Assembly: GCA_964236445.1 (NCBI GenBank) | Contig: CAXSDR010000087.1 | Span: forward strand, 1 to 16,293 | Direction: 5' to 3' | Source: CAXSDR01 sp964236445 | GTDB lineage: Bacteria > Actinomycetota > Actinomycetes > Motilibacterales > Motilibacteraceae | Length of the DNA stretch: 16,293 nucleotides | In this document: one piece after another, positions 14,555 to 16,293 of the stretch | Numbering within the stretch: the stretch's first letter is position 1 | Layout: each line of letters opens with the position of its first letter | Program-made: the position numbers and the translations under genes | The notes under the pieces: model-generated | Databases searched by the model: none | Told to the model about the DNA's origin: nothing | The model's input: the letters and a program-made list of their open reading frames with translations, nothing else

Positions 14555-16270
14555 CTAGCCCGGCACGTTCGCAGCGTTGCCGGCAGCAGCGTTCTCGACC
14601 GCATTGCCGCCGTCGGAGCCCAACGGAGAGCTGCCACCCCCGGACTTCGGCACGTGGCGCTTGACCGCCTCGCGCCCCTCGCTCTCGTGAGCGGGCACCG
14701 GCTCGTCCTTGACGAGCTGCTGACCCTCGGAGGTGGTGAACATCAGCTTGAAGGACGCGACCGCCTTCTCCATCAGCGACACCGTGTCGTCGGAGAGCTC
14801 CTTCGTCTCGGTGATCGAGTCGAAGATCGCCCGGTGCTCGCGCCCGACGTAGTCGATAAGCTCGGACTCGAACCTGCGGATGTCGTCGACAGGGACGTCA
14901 TCGAGCTTGCCGGTGGTGCCGGCCCAGATCGAGAGCACCTGGTGCTCGATCGGGAAGGGAGAATACTGCGGCTGCTTGAGCAGCTCTACCATGCGGGCCC
15001 CACGGGCGAGCGATGCCTTGGACGCGGCGTCGAGGTCAGATCCGAAGGCCGCGAACGCCTCGAGCTCGCGGTATTGCGCGAGGTCGACGCGCAGGCGGCC
15101 GGCGATCTTGCGCATGGCCTTCGTCTGCGCCGAGCCACCGACACGCGACACCGAGATGCCGACGTTGATCGCGGGACGGACACCCTGGTTGAACAGGTCT
15201 GTCTCGAGGAAGCACTGACCGTCGGTGATCGAGATGACGTTGGTCGGGATGAACGCCGAGACGTCGTTGCCCTTGGTCTCGACGATCGGCAGGCCCGTGA
15301 GGGAGCCGCCGCCGAGCTCCTTGGACAGTTTCGCGCAGCGCTCGAGCAGGCGCGAGTGCAGATAGAAGACGTCACCGGGATAGGCCTCGCGGCCCGGCGG
15401 ACGTCGCAGCAGCAGCGACACGGCGCGGTAGGCGTCAGCCTGCTTGCTCAGGTCGTCGAAGACGATGAGCGCGGCGTCACCGTTGTACATCCAGTGCTGG
15501 GCGATCGCCGAGCCGGTGTAGGGCGCGAGGTACTTGAAGCCGGCGGGGTCCGACGCAGGTGCCGCCACGATCGTGGTGTATTCCATGGCGCCGGCCTCTT
15601 CGAGCGCGCCGCGGATCTGGGCGATCGTGGAGCCCTTCTGGCCGATCGCGACGTAGACGCACTTGACGCGCTTGCTCTCGTCGCCGGCGCGCCACGCCTC
15701 GCCCTGGTTGATGATCGTGTCGATGGCGACGGCGGTCTTGCCGGTCTGACGGTCGCCGATGATGAGCTGGCGCTGGCCCCGGCCGATCGCCGTCATGGCG
15801 TCGATGGCCTTGATGCCGGTCTGCATCGGCTCGCGGACCTCTTGGCGCTGCACGACCGAGGGCGCCTGCAGCTCGAGGGCGCGGCGGCCCTCGGGCTCGA
15901 TCGGTCCGAGCCCGTCCATCGGGTTGCCGAGCGGGTCGACGACGCGACCGAGGTAGCCGTCACCGACGGGCACCGAGAGGACCTCCCCCGTGCGGTGCAC
16001 CGGCTGGCCCTCGTCGATGCCGGCGAACTCGCCCAGGACGACGACGCCGATCTCGCGCTCCTCCAGGTTCAGCGCCAGGCCGAGCGTGCCGTCCTCGAAG
16101 GTCAGCAGCTCGTTGGCCATGACGGAGGGAAGGCCTTCGACGCGCGCGATGCCGTCGCCGGCCTCGACGACGGTGCCGACCTCTTCGCGGGTCGTCTCCG
16201 GCGAGTAGGCCTCGACGTGTCGCGCGATCGCGTCACGGATCTCCTCCGGCCGGATCGTCAGCTCGGTCAT
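14555..16270 (-). CDS. atpA: F1 ATP synthase alpha subunit with long C-terminal tail
   Basis: Non-catalytic nucleotide-binding subunit of F1. The protein has 571 residues, longer than the roughly 505-515 of E. coli or Bacillus. Landmarks are the Walker A loop GDRQTGKT (172-179), the arginine-finger block ISVSRVGGSAQ (372-382, Arg376) and a normal helical end at about 515. Residues 516-571 are an added hydrophilic tail, acidic at first and then rich in Gly, Ser, Asn and Ala. Mycobacterial alpha subunits also carry a C-terminal extension, reported to suppress ATP hydrolysis. The ATG at 16270 has GAGGAG 8 nt upstream. It is the first complete gene of the operon in the window. Confidence 0.98.
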   Translation of the reverse strand: MTELTIRPEEIRDAIARHVEAYSPETTREEVGTVVEAGDGIARVEGLPSVMANELLTFEDGTLGLALNLEEREIGVVVLGEFAGIDEGQPVHRTGEVLSVPVGDGYLGRVVDPLGNPMDGLGPIEPEGRRALELQAPSVVQRQEVREPMQTGIKAIDAMTAIGRGQRQLIIGDRQTGKTAVAIDTIINQGEAWRAGDESKRVKCVYVAIGQKGSTIAQIRGALEEAGAMEYTTIVAAPASDPAGFKYLAPYTGSAIAQHWMYNGDAALIVFDDLSKQADAYRAVSLLLRRPPGREAYPGDVFYLHSRLLERCAKLSKELGGGSLTGLPIVETKGNDVSAFIPTNVISITDGQCFLETDLFNQGVRPAINVGISVSRVGGSAQTKAMRKIAGRLRVDLAQYRELEAFAAFGSDLDAASKASLARGARMVELLKQPQYSPFPIEHQVLSIWAGTTGKLDDVPVDDIRRFESELIDYVGREHRAIFDSITETKELSDDTVSLMEKAVASFKLMFTTSEGQQLVKDEPVPAHESEGREAVKRHVPKSGGGSSPLGSDGGNAVENAAAGNAANVPG

Positions 16271-16278
16271 CGCTTCGG

Positions 16279-16284
16279 CTCCTC
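16279..16284 (-). promoter_or_regulatory. Ribosome binding site of atpA
   Basis: GAGGAG on the minus strand, 8 nt before the atpA ATG. A TGA at 16285-16283 runs into it, the usual look of a preceding operon gene ending at the next gene's ribosome binding site. Confidence 0.7.
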
Positions 16285-16293
16285 AGTGTCGCT
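16283..16293 (-). CDS. Possible last codons of the preceding atp gene (atpH expected)
   Basis: Only 11 bases lie in the window. Actinobacterial atp operons have atpH (delta subunit) just before atpA, so the 3' end of atpH is expected here. Two stops are possible: TGA at 16285-16283, or a second TGA at 16269-16267 overlapping the atpA start codon. The sequence shown cannot decide between them, and the identity rests on gene order alone. Confidence 0.25.

Noticed and set aside
16267..16293. Upstream gene ending in a TGA overlapping the atpA ATG
   Set aside because: The frame is open for the 8 codons visible, but a TGA at 16285-16283 in another frame fits the ribosome binding site layout better; there is too little sequence to decide.

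Overview
The window is from a high-GC actinomycete. The evidence is the G/C-rich third codon positions, a NucS mismatch endonuclease, a DUF2550 gene directly behind an ATP synthase operon, a murA / PduO-type adenosyltransferase divergent pair, and short actinobacteria-type conserved proteins. The sequence alone does not settle the order; MurA carries Asp instead of the catalytic Cys, as in mycobacteria, but the overall set also fits several non-mycobacterial families. No rRNA, tRNA, CRISPR array, insertion sequence or prophage gene was found, and no gene-free stretch exceeds about 160 bases.

Layout, left to right. (1) Positions 1-1631, minus: a nearly complete sodium/solute symporter that runs off the left edge. 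(2) 1790-3316: a small Cys/His protein on the minus strand, divergent from a STAS-domain protein and nucS on the plus strand. (3) 7144 down to 3384, minus: a probable four-gene operon made of a STAS-domain protein, a CPA1-type Na+/H+ antiporter, a UBP-type zinc finger and an MFS transporter. (4) 7288-7614, plus: a one-helix membrane protein with a DUF2007-like tail. (5) murA (minus) and a cob(I)alamin adenosyltransferase (plus), diverging from only 25 bp. (6) 9668-11293, plus: a secreted trypsin-fold protease with two Ig-like C-terminal repeats, preceded by a strong hairpin. (7) 16270 down to 11331, minus: atpA-atpG-atpD-atpC followed by a DUF2550 gene; the rest of the F1Fo operon lies beyond the right edge.

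Most of this is conserved actinobacterial housekeeping: energy conversion (F1 sector), the first committed step of peptidoglycan synthesis (MurA), coenzyme B12 activation and non-canonical mismatch repair (NucS). The less routine parts are the STAS/antiporter/zinc-finger/MFS cluster, two STAS proteins that both lack the usual phosphorylatable serine, the protease between the atp cluster and the adenosyltransferase, and the hairpin in front of it. Several genes (STAS at 2177, nucS, murA, the adenosyltransferase) have a TANNNT hexamer 7-8 nt before the start codon and little or no Shine-Dalgarno sequence, the layout of leaderless transcription in actinobacteria.

I saw no clear unprecedented multi-gene system. 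The best candidates for a second look are the antiporter cluster, the back-to-back murA/adenosyltransferase promoter and the protease leader hairpin.
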